57,652 nt of DNA from Gammaproteobacteria bacterium (GCA_030148325.1 JASBTR010000109.1:1-57652); one strand, 5' to 3'; counted from the stretch's first letter, positions 48,575 through 57,591 are shown. The notes: generated by a model from the sequence alone, not told the origin. Numbers and translations are program-made.

Positions 48575-49378
48575 TTAGCGCGCCGCAGTGATCTCCAGTG
48601 AGGCGGGGTGATGCAGGTTCATGCGCCACTGCCCTTTGTAGGCATAGATCCAGCCACGGGCGGTAAGCTCTTTGCCGATAAGTTGATTGAAATTGAGTTG
48701 TCTGAAATAGGGCAGGTCTTTTTTACGAATGCGCAGGGCGAAGTGGTTGCCGAGGTTTAACCAGAGGGCGGTTTTGCTGTTTCCAATACGGCTCAGGCGA
48801 CCACGGATAAAATGAAAGCCCTGAACGTTAGTATTAAGTTGATCGGCCTCAAGCGGGGCAAAATAAGGCCGCTTCCAGATCCCCCGCCGTTGTTTGCGGG
48901 CGGTTTTTTCGGCCTTGATATAGCAGTCCCAGGCCCAGAGATTGGGTGGCACCTGGATCGCAGCGCCCATCCCGGCGCGAAGCAGGTGGGTAGTGATGTT
49001 GCGGCCATCGGCGGTGAATACGTGGGCGAGCAGGCGCCCGTACCGATCTTTTTTTTCCTTTCCCCAACGCAGTTTGAGAGGGCTACCGGTATTGACCAGC
49101 TTCTGCAACATACCTCGGGCCTCATTGGCCAGGGGCTCGGCTGTCCGCTCACGGTTAGCGCGTTCAGGCGTATTCAGACCAATCAGACGTAGCCGGCGGC
49201 CATCGGCAAGTAGCAGGGTGTCACCATCAAACACGCGTTTGACGGATACTCGCTCATCATAGCGGGGGCTGGGACAGTCAGATGCCGGTGCGGACGCGGC
49301 GAACAGGCACAGGCTGATGGCCAGAAACAGACAGGGCGCTCGATTGAGCGCCCGGGGTGAAACGGGAAAGCGTGAAAT
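48575..49378 (-). CDS. Secreted thermonuclease (SNase-like), probable ATT start
   Basis: A staphylococcal-nuclease-like protein. The metal and catalytic residues are present in VFDGDT, RLIGLNTPE and YGRLLAHV; an OB-like C-terminal domain follows (FIRGRLSRIGNSKTALWLNLG). The first standard start is GTG at 49234, which would cut into the fold's first strand. The frame stays open to the rpmE stop and encodes a good signal peptide (LNRAPCLFLAISLCLFAASA) but has no ATG, GTG or TTG. An ATT at 49376-49378 lies six bases after GGGAG and gives MSRFPVSPRALNR before it. Start is inferred; it may also be a mutated ATG. Confidence 0.7.
   Translation of the reverse strand: MSRFPVSPRALNRAPCLFLAISLCLFAASAPASDCPSPRYDERVSVKRVFDGDTLLLADGRRLRLIGLNTPERANRERTAEPLANEARGMLQKLVNTGSPLKLRWGKEKKDRYGRLLAHVFTADGRNITTHLLRAGMGAAIQVPPNLWAWDCYIKAEKTARKQRRGIWKRPYFAPLEADQLNTNVQGFHFIRGRLSRIGNSKTALWLNLGNHFALRIRKKDLPYFRQLNFNQLIGKELTARGWIYAYKGQWRMNLHHPASLEITAAR
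49334..49353 (-). terminator. Hairpin after rpmE, weak terminator
   Basis: A perfect 8-base stem GGGCGCTC and GAGCGCCC with a 4-base loop, followed on the minus strand by TGTCTGTTTC. It lies about 40 bases after the rpmE stop. It is also inside the coding frame of the nuclease's signal peptide, so it may reduce transcription into that gene rather than end it. Confidence 0.5.
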
Positions 49379-49393
49379 GAAAGGCTCCCGGCC

Positions 49394-49597
49394 TTATTTC
49401 ATACCGTATTTCTGGCGGAACTTGTCAACGCGCCCGGCAGTGTCAACCAGCTTCTGTTTGCCGGTATAAAAAGGATGGCACTGTGAACAGACTTCGATGT
49501 TGATGTCCTTGCCGCTGGTGGAGCGAGTGTTAAAGGTATTGCCACAACTGCAGGTGACGCTGACATCGCCGTAGGCGGGGTGGATTTCTGCTTTCAT
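49394..49597 (-). CDS. rpmE: Ribosomal protein L31, zinc-binding form
   Basis: A 67-residue 50S subunit protein with the full zinc-ribbon set: CSCG (16, 18) and [10 protein letters not shown] (37, 40). It begins [16 protein letters not shown] as usual. This is the C+ type rather than the zinc-independent paralogue. The nuclease frame follows its stop in the same frame. Confidence 0.97.
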   Translation of the reverse strand: MKAEIHPAYGDVSVTCSCGNTFNTRSTSGKDINIEVCSQCHPFYTGKQKLVDTAGRVDKFRQKYGMK

Positions 49598-49758
49598 TTG
49601 TCCTTGACCTCATATATTTACGCATGTCGCCACACCGTTCTGATTTGTAACGGGCACCACATGACTGGAAGGCGGCCGATCATACGGAAAACCTCGCCCA
49701 ACAGCAAGTCGGCCGATTTTATTTAAGCTCTCCGGGTTTAATCGCTATGGGTTAAATT

Positions 49759-49883
49759 CCCCGCTGCTTGCGGCGAAAACCGGTAGGAGCGGGCTCACCC
49801 GCGAATAGTTTGAGGTTCACCCAACCGCTTTCGCGAGCAAGCTCGCTCCTGCGATTTAATACCCGGTCCGCTTGCTGCGGGGT
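49759..49883. repeat. REP-like palindromic element, family B copy 3
   Basis: CCCCGCTGCTTGCGGCG (from 49759) closes with CGCTTGCTGCGGGG (ending 49883); the inner cores GTAGGAGCGGGCTCACCCGC and GCGAGCAAGCTCGCTCCT are present. It ends nine bases before the DUF3135 stop codon. Confidence 0.85.
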
Positions 49884-49892
49884 GGGGGCTGT

Positions 49893-50270
49893 TTATCTTT
49901 TACGCTGTTTTTTTACCGGAGCAAAGGACAGGATGGTGGCTTCGGCTGGTTTGCTTTCACCTTTGGCCTGTTCGGGGCCGCCCAGATCCCGGGATACGTT
50001 GCCCAGTTGTTGCAGGGTGTCCCACATCATCTGGGAAATCTTGATGCAGGCGGATAGCGGGTTGCTGGACTGGGCGCGCAGGCAGTCGATTTGCCATTGC
50101 AGGCCGCGCAGGCGTTGCTGACGATTCCGGGGGGCATTGTCGATACAGTCATTAATCACTTCTATGCGCATGGCCTCGAATGTCTCTGGATCGGTTCTGG
50201 CGATTTCGGACCAGTGGTCAAAATCGATATTATTGAGTTTTTCTTTTAGTTGTAACTGTATTTTGCTCAT
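49893..50270 (-). CDS. DUF3135 family protein
   Basis: A 125-residue protein. The core DFDHWSEIARTDPETFEAMR, then RNRQQRLRGLQWQID, is characteristic of DUF3135, a small helical family of unknown function in Gammaproteobacteria. The C-terminal 35 residues are basic and disordered (FAPVKKQRKR). It stands alone between two repeats. Confidence 0.8.
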   Translation of the reverse strand: MSKIQLQLKEKLNNIDFDHWSEIARTDPETFEAMRIEVINDCIDNAPRNRQQRLRGLQWQIDCLRAQSSNPLSACIKISQMMWDTLQQLGNVSRDLGGPEQAKGESKPAEATILSFAPVKKQRKR

Positions 50271-50292
50271 ATCCCCGTACCTTCTTGTTACT

Positions 50293-50454
50293 TAGGGTCT
50301 GTTGAACTTTCATCTATTGTCTGATTTTGGCTAATTTTGCCCTGCCTGCGTTATTTTTTACTATCAATGGAGTGCATTGATACGTAAAAAATGCCTTGTC
50401 AGGACTAAAATTTCCTCAAAATCAGCCTAACATCTGAAAGATCAACAGACCCTA
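50293..50454. repeat. 162-bp MITE-like palindromic element, family F
   Basis: The ends are TAGGGTCTGTTGAACTTTCA and, inverted, TAGGGTCTGTTGATCTTTCA; the similarity continues inward for about 40 bases. The centre is a separate hairpin, TACTATCAATG with CATTGATACGTA, flanked by T6 and A6. No coding capacity is seen. The size and terminal repeats fit a non-autonomous mobile element. Confidence 0.8.
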
Positions 50455-50720
50455 GGGACGCCAGTGCGTCGCGTGTTTTTTAGCCATCTTGCCACATTGT
50501 CATTTGCCGGGGCATAGGTAAAACCGCATAGGAAGTGCGGTCTAGCAGGCAATGATGCGGTGAGAATAAATTTTCATTGATAATCAAGAGCTTGTCAAAG
50601 CAACTTAGGGGGGGATACTCAGGTGAAGTCTGCGTTTACGGTGCTATGCGCTTGTATTTCAGTATATTTATAGATAATAAAAAAAGCTGAGATCTGGTGG
50701 AAATTTGTACAGCGTAGCGG

Positions 50721-50760
50721 GTTGCCGGCGTCATGCGGTCGATGCGCCGGCCCCGGCAAC
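50721..50760 (-). terminator. GC-rich hairpin after rho
   Basis: GTTGCCGG (50721-50728) and CCGGCAAC (50753-50760) form an 8-base stem with a further GCCGGC pair inside, nine bases from the rho stop. It lacks a T-run, so intrinsic termination is uncertain. The remainder of the gap (50455-50720) shows no gene or RNA I recognise. Confidence 0.4.
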
Positions 50761-50768
50761 ATGCCCTG

Positions 50769-52025
50769 TTAGCGTTTCATGGAATCGAAGAAATCGGCGT
50801 TGGTCTTAGCGGCCTTGAGTTTGTCATGAATGAATTCCATGGCGGCGATTTCATCCATGTCATGCACAACCTTGCGCAGGATCCACATCATCTGCAGTTC
50901 GTCAGGTTTGGTCAGCAGTTCTTCGCGGCGAGTGCCGGAGCGATTGATGTTGATGGCCGGATACAGGCGTTTTTCCGCAATCCGGCGATCCAGATGGATT
51001 TCCATATTGCCGGTGCCCTTGAATTCTTCGTAAATCACGTCGTCCATGCGCGAACCGGTTTCTACCAGTGCGGTGGCGATGATGGTGAGGCTGCCGCCTT
51101 CCTCAATGTTGCGTGCGGCGCCGAAGAAGCGCTTGGGCCGATGCAGGGCATTGGCGTCCACGCCGCCAGTGAGTACCTTGCCGGAGGACGGGATTACCGT
51201 GTTATAGGCGCGCGCCAGACGGGTAATGGAGTCCAGCAGAATGACCACGTCTTTCTTGTGTTCAACCAGCCGTTTGGCTTTTTCAATCACCATTTCAGCC
51301 ACCTGAACATGGCGGCTGGCGGGCTCATCGAAGGTCGAAGAGACCACTTCGCCGCGCACCGAGCGGGCCATTTCCGTTACCTCCTCGGGCCGCTCGTCAA
51401 TGAGCAGGACGATAAGGTGGACTTCTGGGTGGTTATGGGTGATGGAGTGGGCGATGTCGTGCAGCATCATGGTCTTACCGGCTTTGGGCGGGGAAACGAT
51501 GAGACCGCGTTGACCCTTGCCGATGGGGGCCACCATGTCGATGACCCGGGCGGTCATGTCTTCGGTAGAGCCGTTGCCGATTTCAAGTGCCAGGCGTTTG
51601 TTTGGGTGCAGGGGTGTCAGGTTTTCAAACAGGACTTTATTCCTGGCGTTCTCCGGTGAATCGAAATTGATTTCACTGACTTTGAGCAGGGCGAAATAAC
51701 GCTCGCTGTCCTTTGGCGGGCGAATCTTGCCGGAAATGGTATCGCCGGTGCGCAGATTGAAGCGACGGATCTGACTGGGTGAGACATAGATATCATCAGG
51801 TCCGGCCAGGTAGGAACTTTCGGCGGAGCGCAGGAAACCAAAGCCGTCCTGCAGGATTTCCAGTACGCCGTCACCGTAGATATCCTCGCCACTTTTGGCG
51901 TGCGCCTTGAGGATGGCAAAAATAATATCCTGTTTTCTTGAGCGGGAGGTACCCTCAATGCCGCTTTTACTGGCCAGGGTGATGAGATCGGAGACGGGGG
52001 TTTGTTTTAGTTCAGTCAGATTCAT
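50769..52025 (-). CDS. rho: Transcription termination factor Rho
   Basis: A 418-residue hexameric RNA helicase. The N-terminal Rho-N and cold-shock-like RNA-binding domain contains GFGFLRS and [10 protein letters not shown] (60-90); the ATPase has the P-loop SPPKAGKT near 178-185, the Walker [10 protein letters not shown] and the Q-loop/R-loop region. Length and sequence are normal. It lies downstream of trxA on the same strand, the classic trxA-rho order. Confidence 0.98.
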   Translation of the reverse strand: MNLTELKQTPVSDLITLASKSGIEGTSRSRKQDIIFAILKAHAKSGEDIYGDGVLEILQDGFGFLRSAESSYLAGPDDIYVSPSQIRRFNLRTGDTISGKIRPPKDSERYFALLKVSEINFDSPENARNKVLFENLTPLHPNKRLALEIGNGSTEDMTARVIDMVAPIGKGQRGLIVSPPKAGKTMMLHDIAHSITHNHPEVHLIVLLIDERPEEVTEMARSVRGEVVSSTFDEPASRHVQVAEMVIEKAKRLVEHKKDVVILLDSITRLARAYNTVIPSSGKVLTGGVDANALHRPKRFFGAARNIEEGGSLTIIATALVETGSRMDDVIYEEFKGTGNMEIHLDRRIAEKRLYPAININRSGTRREELLTKPDELQMMWILRKVVHDMDEIAAMEFIHDKLKAAKTNADFFDSMKR

Positions 52026-52232
52026 TGCGGTTTATCTTCAAAAGAATTGTAAATATTTAAAGGTATTGGTTTTGACTTTGTGGGCGCTACGACGAACAGG
52101 CGCAACGCCACGATGTCGGGAAATCACTGGATTTCTGGATATGTTTTGAGATTTGCCGGCAAGGGCAGCGTGTTAATGGTTTCGATTGTTACGAAATGCT
52201 TGTTGTTTTATAAAACTAACACCAAATCATGG

Positions 52233-52278
52233 ATTCGTCCAGCCCGTATTCAAAGTTGCCTGAACAGGCCGGACGAAT
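52233..52278 (-). promoter_or_regulatory. Hairpin in the trxA-rho spacer
   Basis: ATTCGTCCAGCC (52233-52244) and GGCCGGACGAAT (52267-52278) form a 12-base stem with one mismatch and a 22-base loop. It lies just after the trxA stop within the 268-base leader of rho. It may end trxA transcripts or act in rho autoregulation, which is known for the long rho leader of E. coli. No T-run follows directly. Confidence 0.4.
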
Positions 52279-52293
52279 TCTGTGCTGAATTGT

Positions 52294-52620
52294 TTAAAGG
52301 TTGCTGTCGATGAAGGCGGTTAACTGTGATTTGGATACAGCGCCCACCTTGGTGGCTTCAACGTTGCCGCTTTTGAACAGCATCAGGGTAGGGATGCCAC
52401 GAATGCCGAATTTGGGCGGCGTCGCGGGATTTTCATCGATGTTCAGCTTGACGACTTTTAACTTGCCATCATACTCGCTGGCAATTTCATCCAGGATGGG
52501 TGCAATCATTTTGCAGGGGCCGCACCAGTCTGCCCAGTAGTCAACCAGCACAGGTCCTTCGGCGTTTACAACCTCCTGCTCGAAAGTGTCATCGGTCGCA
52601 TAGACAATTTTATCACTCAA
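52294..52620 (-). CDS. trxA: Thioredoxin 1
   Basis: A 108-residue cytosolic disulfide reductase with the active site WCGPCK (Cys33, Cys36), the cis-proline in RGIPTLMLF and the usual length. It precedes rho and diverges from rhlB. Confidence 0.98.
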   Translation of the reverse strand: MSDKIVYATDDTFEQEVVNAEGPVLVDYWADWCGPCKMIAPILDEIASEYDGKLKVVKLNIDENPATPPKFGIRGIPTLMLFKSGNVEATKVGAVSKSQLTAFIDSNL

Positions 52621-52893
52621 CGTTGTTTCTCCCGCTGTTTTGTATTAACTGTATTTGAGCCTATGCTGGGCCTTATTTCAAGCCCCATAATCCCGGAAAA
52701 ACCGCCGGATCACGAAAGTATACGCAAGTTCTTGATGCAACAGGCAAATTCAAAACCTGTTGATCACCAGCAGGTCGACCATGCACCGTTGAATTTACTA
52801 CACGCATCAATATCTTGCACGGCTTCTCCGGTCACGGCTGTTTTTCCGGATTATTATCTTCGTCAAGGACTTATCTGTTATGCTCCGAACACT

Positions 52894-54189
52894 ATGACAG
52901 ACAAACACATTACCGACACACCCTTCCAAAGTTTTGACCTGCCGGCCGAGTTACTGCAAGGCATTGAAGACGCAGGCTTTTCTTATTGTACTCCGATTCA
53001 GGCTGAAACCCTGCCCGTGGCATTGGCCGGCAGGGATGTCAGTGGCCAGGCGCAGACGGGCACAGGCAAGACGGCCGCTTTTTTAATCGCCCTGTTTGCG
53101 CAGTTGTTGCGCAGCCCCGCCGCATCGCAGGATGAACCTCGGCCCCTGCGCGCGATAATTCTGGCGCCAACGCGAGAGCTGGCGTTACAGATCCACCGCG
53201 ACGCGGAAAAAATAGGCGCGCATACCGGACTGAAACTGGGTCTGGCCTACGGTGGCACAGGCTATGAAAGTCAGCGCCGCACGCTGGAAGAAGGTGTGGA
53301 CGTGCTGATCGGCACACCGGGGCGGATTATCGATTATTTCAAGCAGGGCGTGTTTAAGCTCAATGCTATTCAGGTGATGGTGCTGGATGAAGCCGATCGC
53401 ATGTTTGATCTTGGCTTTATCAAGGATATCCGCTACCTGCTACGACGCATGCCCAAACCGGAACAGCGTCTGAGCCTGCTGTTTTCGGCGACTCTGTCTC
53501 ACCGTGTGGCGGAGCTGGCTTATGAACATATGAATAATCCCCAGCCGGTCAAGATTGAGTCGGAGAAAATTACCGCAGACAAGGTGACCGAGGTGGTTTA
53601 CTACCCGGCCAAGGAAGAAAAAATCCCGCTGCTGCTGGGCCTGCTGAATACCTGGGAAGTAAAATGCGCGCTGGTTTTCGTTAATACCAAGCGAGTGGCG
53701 GAAAGGGTCGCTGCCTACCTGGGCGGCAACGGCTATGAAACGGCCCTGTTAACCGGCGATGTGCCGCAGAAAAAGCGCCAGAGCCTGCTTAAGCGCTTTA
53801 CCGATGGTGAGTTAAAAATCATGGTGGCGACAGATGTGGCGGCGCGTGGTTTACATATTCCCGATGTCAGTCATGTGGTTAATTTCGATCTACCGCAGGA
53901 TGCGGAAGACTATGTACACCGTATCGGTCGTACCGCCCGCGCGGGCGCCAAAGGCGACGCCATCAGTTTCGCCTGCGATGAATATGTGTTTTCCATGCCG
54001 GAGATTGAGGAGTACGTCGGCCACAAGATCCCGGTCCAGCAGATTAGCGCCGAAATGCTGTTAAAACCACAGCCGCCGCTGAAGATCGAACGCAAACCAC
54101 GGCGTCAGGGCGGCGGTCGAGGATCGTCTAATCGGGGTGGTCGCTCGGGAAGTTCTTCACAACGGCATCGCTCGCGTAGGTCTGGCTAG
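52894..54189 (+). CDS. rhlB: DEAD-box RNA helicase RhlB
   Basis: A 431-residue ATP-dependent RNA helicase, in E. coli part of the RNA degradosome. The start at 52894 gives [17 protein letters not shown]; an upstream frame from 52663 codes for no family sequence. The Q-motif (YCTPIQ), Walker A AQTGTGKT (53-60), [13 protein letters not shown], and the second-domain [12 protein letters not shown] are intact. The tail is an RGG-type basic, glycine- and serine-rich stretch. It diverges from trxA, as in the enterics. It ends in TAG. Confidence 0.95.
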   Translation: MTDKHITDTPFQSFDLPAELLQGIEDAGFSYCTPIQAETLPVALAGRDVSGQAQTGTGKTAAFLIALFAQLLRSPAASQDEPRPLRAIILAPTRELALQIHRDAEKIGAHTGLKLGLAYGGTGYESQRRTLEEGVDVLIGTPGRIIDYFKQGVFKLNAIQVMVLDEADRMFDLGFIKDIRYLLRRMPKPEQRLSLLFSATLSHRVAELAYEHMNNPQPVKIESEKITADKVTEVVYYPAKEEKIPLLLGLLNTWEVKCALVFVNTKRVAERVAAYLGGNGYETALLTGDVPQKKRQSLLKRFTDGELKIMVATDVAARGLHIPDVSHVVNFDLPQDAEDYVHRIGRTARAGAKGDAISFACDEYVFSMPEIEEYVGHKIPVQQISAEMLLKPQPPLKIERKPRRQGGGRGSSNRGGRSGSSSQRHRSRRSG

Positions 54190-54216
54190 GTGCGCGTTTA
54201 TAAACCAGAATAAGAT

Positions 54217-54528
54217 TTCACCACAGAGGACACGGAGGTCACAGAGAAAGTTTTTTTAGTTTGAACACGCTCATTTGTTCAAACTTGATATTAAACCAGG
54301 TGTTCCAAATACTAGATCACTTGTGAATTTCCACGTTCGTGGTGAGCCCTGCCGAACCATGAGCGTGGAAATACTGTGAATAGAGTGCTTAATCTGCTTG
54401 TCCTTCGACAAGCTCAGGACGAACGGTAATACCTAAAGTACTGGCATTTGGAACAGCTATTTAGGCGGACTCAAGGCATTATATGTTGAATAAGCCACCT
54501 CTGTGACCTCCGTGTCCTCTGTGGTGAA
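54217..54528. repeat. Nested palindromic element, variant of family A
   Basis: Perfect 30-base outer arms, TTCACCACAGAGGACACGGA... at 54217-54246 and its complement at 54499-54528. Inside, TGTTCCAAAT (54301-54310) pairs with ATTTGGAACA (54446-54455), and inside that lie the CACGTTCGTGGTGAGC and CTTCGACAAGCTCAGGACG pieces common in dispersed bacterial repeats. This accounts for the 388-base gap after rhlB. Confidence 0.85.
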
Positions 54529-54577
54529 TAATGCTATCGAGTGCCTGCACGCTTACATTTTAGCTATGAAGACGTAA

Positions 54578-54895
54578 TCAGTCACTCTGATAGTTATGGG
54601 TGATTTCTTCGCCCGGGGCAATATCGCGCAAAGCGCAAACCTCGAGTGAATCATAGTAGGCCGCATTGGGTTGGTCGTCGTGGTTGATATAGCGCAGGTA
54701 ACAGCGCACTTCAAACCCCTGTTCATCACTTAGCCACAGCACATGCGGGCCATCGGTATCGGTGGGCCTGCCTCTGGCAACGCCGATCACCTGGCCGGCG
54801 TGGATGGGTTTTTTTGCGAACAGTCCCTTGCCGTGAATCGGGCTGCTTGAGACGGACACCAGCGGGTTGTTGCTGCGTTTCTGGATTTTAGGCAT
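54578..54895 (-). CDS. SET-domain protein
   Basis: A protein of about 105 residues that is essentially one minimal SET fold: GKGLFAKKPIHAGQVIG at the start, RYINHDDQPNA (the NHxxxPN motif) and GEEITHNYQSD at the end. SET domains transfer methyl groups from SAM to lysine. Such short bacterial forms have no assigned substrate. The frame is open upstream to 54946, but that part comes from a family D repeat; MPKIQKR at 54895 or METRMPK at 54907 is the likely start. Confidence 0.82.
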   Translation of the reverse strand: MPKIQKRSNNPLVSVSSSPIHGKGLFAKKPIHAGQVIGVARGRPTDTDGPHVLWLSDEQGFEVRCYLRYINHDDQPNAAYYDSLEVCALRDIAPGEEITHNYQSD

Positions 54896-54927
54896 ACGTG
54901 TTTCCATTGTTAGCATTGAATCAAAAT

Positions 54928-55006
54928 GATGGGTTTCGCGTAACACTAACCAACCAACAAAATTTAGGACAGCGGTAGGATGGGTAGAGTGAAGCGAAAC
55001 CCATCA
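54928..55006. repeat. Family D palindrome, partial left arm
   Basis: GATGGGTTTCGCG (54928-54940) matches only the distal part of the right arm, GTAGGATGGGTAGAGTGAAGC (from 54976) to 55006. The right arm ends five bases before the stop of the thioredoxin-like gene. Confidence 0.75.
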
Positions 55007-55010
55007 ACCT

Positions 55011-56042
55011 TCAGCGCCGTTGCTGCTGTCGCCAGTTCTGGAAATTGGGCTGGTTTCGGTAAGCCTTGTTGTCAACGTAGGTGAGTACGTTCTGCAGGCG
55101 GTAGAACCAGACCACGGAGTCGATACGGACGATTTCCTTGCCCCATTCATCAAAGAAGATCAGGGTGGGCGCATAGTCCAGATTCAGGACTTGCGCCCAT
55201 TGTCGGGTGCTGGTTTTTTTTCCGGCCGGTGTGACGAGGGGGACGTCGGTAGTCATGTCCAGTTGTACCACGTCGAAATTGTCCAGCAGTTTGCGAATGC
55301 GGGGGTCATTTAGCGGGCCGCCATGCAGGACATCACAGGCATGACAGCGGGGTCGTTCATAGGACACGAGCAGAGGACGTTCGGCGGGAATATGACTGCG
55401 ATCAAGCATGTAGGGCGGCGGCATAAAATGGCTGTATTTGTTGAGTCCGTCTTTGCCATAACGGAAGGCTTTTTCTGCTCGCGCCAGATAAAGGCGGAAG
55501 GGCTCTTTTAAATAATGACCATCTGCAACATATTCCAGCGCCGCGCGAAACTGGTAGGGCGGCCGGTAGCCACGCAGGCGTAGAGCTTCACGTCCCTGCG
55601 TATCGTAGAACACCAGCGATGGCGTGAAATGGGCATTCTGAGCACTGGAGTAGGTTTTTTCCGTCCAGGTTTTGCCGTTAAAATCGACGACCGGTTTCTG
55701 TCCGCGCACATTGATGGCGATGACGTCAAAATTTTTCAGGGTGTAGTTGAGGATGTCTTTTTTCCCCCAGTTATTTTTAAGCTGGGCTCTGCAATAGGGG
55801 CAGCGCTTCTGGCCGAAGTAGATGATCAGGCCTTTTTTTCCGTTTTCACGGGCGTCACTCAAATCTTCCTGCAGCTCAAGAAAACTCATCTTGAACCAGC
55901 TCGGCAGGACGATGTCATCTTTCAAGGGTTGATCGTCGAAGTTAAGATCATCATGGTCGGCGGCGATTGCTGCGCTGGAAAACAAAAGCAGGAGAGCAGA
56001 CAGGATGGAGGAAAAATGGATTTTTTCAATAAAATCGGGCAT
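55011..56042 (-). CDS. Periplasmic protein with two thioredoxin-like domains
   Basis: A 343-residue exported protein with signal peptide ending AAIAA (about 28). Domain 1 has the active site CPYC (81-84) in IIYFGQKRCPYC and a cis-Pro in FTPSLVFYD; domain 2 has CHAC (233-236) in YERPRCHAC and APTLIFFDEWG. The different dipeptides suggest different redox potentials, one domain perhaps reducing the other's substrate. It is SoxW/DsbD-gamma-like in style, but no partner gene is nearby. It diverges from DUF6165. Confidence 0.82.
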   Translation of the reverse strand: MPDFIEKIHFSSILSALLLLFSSAAIAADHDDLNFDDQPLKDDIVLPSWFKMSFLELQEDLSDARENGKKGLIIYFGQKRCPYCRAQLKNNWGKKDILNYTLKNFDVIAINVRGQKPVVDFNGKTWTEKTYSSAQNAHFTPSLVFYDTQGREALRLRGYRPPYQFRAALEYVADGHYLKEPFRLYLARAEKAFRYGKDGLNKYSHFMPPPYMLDRSHIPAERPLLVSYERPRCHACDVLHGGPLNDPRIRKLLDNFDVVQLDMTTDVPLVTPAGKKTSTRQWAQVLNLDYAPTLIFFDEWGKEIVRIDSVVWFYRLQNVLTYVDNKAYRNQPNFQNWRQQQRR

Positions 56043-56111
56043 GGTAACGGGCTTGTGCCAGCGTTTGCTGGCAGGTGTAATTTTTATCGTGAGCTTAAGT
56101 ATTGCATAGAT

Positions 56112-56498
56112 ATGACTATCAAAGTAGAGATATCCTACGGTGAATTTCTCGACAAGTTGTCGATTCTGGAAATTAAAAGCGAGCGCATTCGCGATCCCGC
56201 CAAGCTTGAGAACATCAATCGGGAGCTCGGGCTATTGCGGGATTTGTGGGCGGCCGAGCCCAAAGCCGCTATCGACATTCAGACAGAATGGATGCAGATG
56301 AAGTCTATCAACGAGAAGCTCTGGGATATTGAAGATGATATCCGTGACCGGGAACGGGCGCGCTGTTTTGATGAGGAATTTATCCGTCTTGCCCGCGCCG
56401 TGTACTACACCAATGACGAGCGGGCCGAGGTCAAACGACGGCTGAATGAAAAGCTGGGCTCGACGCTGGTCGAGGAAAAATCTTACGCCGATTATTAA
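56112..56498 (+). CDS. DUF6165 family protein
   Basis: A 128-residue, strongly charged helical protein (MTIKVEISYGEFLDKLSILEIKSERI...). The opening YGEFLDKLSILEIKSERI and the NEKLWDIEDDIRDRE segment match DUF6165, a family often found near glycan-related genes but without a known role. No glycan genes are nearby here. Start at ATG 56112; the longer frame upstream is not supported. Confidence 0.75.
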   Translation: MTIKVEISYGEFLDKLSILEIKSERIRDPAKLENINRELGLLRDLWAAEPKAAIDIQTEWMQMKSINEKLWDIEDDIRDRERARCFDEEFIRLARAVYYTNDERAEVKRRLNEKLGSTLVEEKSYADY

Positions 56499-56515
56499 TC
56501 TCTATGGGTTAAATT

Positions 56516-56656
56516 CCCCGCTACTTGCAGCGAAAACCCGTGGGAGCGGGCTCGCCCGCGAATATTTTGAGGTTCAAGCAACCGCTTTCGCGAGCAAGCT
56601 CGCTCCTACCCTACGATTTAATCGCTGAGGGTTTAATTCCCCACAGCTTGCTGTGA
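56516..56656. repeat. REP-like palindromic element, family B copy 4
   Basis: CCCCGCTACTTGCAGCG opens the element (56516) and CCCCACAGCTTGCTGTG closes it; inner cores GAGCGGGCTCGCCCGC and GCGAGCAAGCTCGCTCC are intact. It follows the DUF6165 stop and runs into a family A-type palindrome. Confidence 0.85.
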
Positions 56657-56664
56657 TTAATATT

Positions 56665-56734
56665 AACCGCCAAGACGCAAAGGATGCCAAGTTTTAGCCA
56701 AACAATTCCTGGCGTCCTTTGCGTCTTGGCGGTT
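56665..56734. repeat. Family A-type palindrome, perfect 20-bp arms
   Basis: AACCGCCAAGACGCAAAGGA (56665-56684) and its exact complement (56715-56734) with a 30-base loop. The loop sequence GTTTTAGCCAAACAATTCC also occurs near 16.12 kb. GCTTGCTGCGGGGT follows at 56764. Confidence 0.85.
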
Positions 56735-56805
56735 CAGATTGTTCCTTCACTAATACCCCGTAGCTTGCTGCGGGGTCATTTATTCAGGGCTCCCCGTGTT
56801 GATAG

Positions 56806-57591
56806 TCAGGAGGCGTTGCTGGATGAGTCGCCCTTCTTTTCGTTTTCAGCCGCGCCCAGATCGCCGCAACGGTTATGCAGGGCCTGCAGGCCAGCATAAT
56901 TCAGAATCTTGATATGCTTGCGTTCCACCTGTAACAGCCCCTGCTCCTGAAACTGGGTGAACAGGCGGCTGGCGGTTTCTACCGCCATGCCCAGCAGGTT
57001 GGCGATGTCGTTGCGTGACATGCTGAGGTTGAATTCGGTTGAGGAAAAGCCCCGCGCCTGGTAACGCTCCGAGAGGTTGACCAGAAAACTGGCCAGTCGG
57101 CTTTCCACCGGCAGGCGAGCAAGAATGGTCATGTGGCACTGATCATGGCGGATTTCCTCACTCATCAGTGATAACAGATGATGCTGCAGGCCGGGAATTT
57201 CCATGCTCAGGGCTTCGAGCCGTTCATAGGGCAGTTCACAGACGCTGGTGGTTTCAAGCGCCATAGCTGAGCAGATATGCTGGTTGCTGCTGATGGCGTC
57301 CATGCCCATGAGCTCACCGGGCAGGTGCAGGCTGATGATCTGATCCCGGCCATCGCGGGTGCTGGTGAAGGTTTTCAGGCTGCCCGAGCGCACTGCATAG
57401 ACTGAAATAAAGGGGTCACCAATGCGATAGAGGTATTCACCTTTTTCGACCGGGCGGCGGCGTTTAATGATGCTGTCGAGTTTATCCAGATCGCCTTCAG
57501 CGAGGCCCATGGGCATACACAGCTCAAACAGGCTGCAGCTCTGGCAGCGGGAGCGGATTTCATCGAGTTTTACAATTCTGTCTTTTGGCAT
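56806..57591 (-). CDS. fnr: Fnr-type oxygen-sensing transcription regulator
   Basis: A 261-residue Crp/Fnr regulator. The four cluster cysteines are present: C-x2-C-x5-C in RCQSCSLFELC and the distal one in TSVCELPYE, 93 residues after the third as in E. coli Fnr. The cyclic-nucleotide-like fold, dimer helix and HTH (MSRNDIANLLGMAVETASRL with the E-SR recognition pattern) follow. It should bind a 4Fe-4S cluster and switch genes between aerobic and anaerobic growth. ATG at 57591 has AGGT seven bases upstream; TTG at 57609 adds six residues. The tail is polar (KKGDSSSNAS). Confidence 0.93.
   Translation of the reverse strand: MPKDRIVKLDEIRSRCQSCSLFELCMPMGLAEGDLDKLDSIIKRRRPVEKGEYLYRIGDPFISVYAVRSGSLKTFTSTRDGRDQIISLHLPGELMGMDAISSNQHICSAMALETTSVCELPYERLEALSMEIPGLQHHLLSLMSEEIRHDQCHMTILARLPVESRLASFLVNLSERYQARGFSSTEFNLSMSRNDIANLLGMAVETASRLFTQFQEQGLLQVERKHIKILNYAGLQALHNRCGDLGAAENEKKGDSSSNAS

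Noticed and set aside
50455-50720. Small RNA gene downstream of rho
   Set aside because: AT-rich with a few short inverted repeats, but no recognisable family, promoter-terminator pair or conserved structure could be supported.
52663-52893. N-terminal extension of RhlB
   Set aside because: The extra 77 codons are open by chance; family members start at MTDKH-like sequences, and the stretch probably holds promoter DNA.
54896-54946. Upstream start for the SET-domain protein
   Set aside because: The added residues (MLRETHHFDSMLT) are translated family D repeat sequence and not part of the SET fold.
55629-56111. Longer DUF6165 protein starting inside the thioredoxin gene
   Set aside because: The upstream part is antisense to a well-supported gene, and the family begins at MTIKVEISYG.
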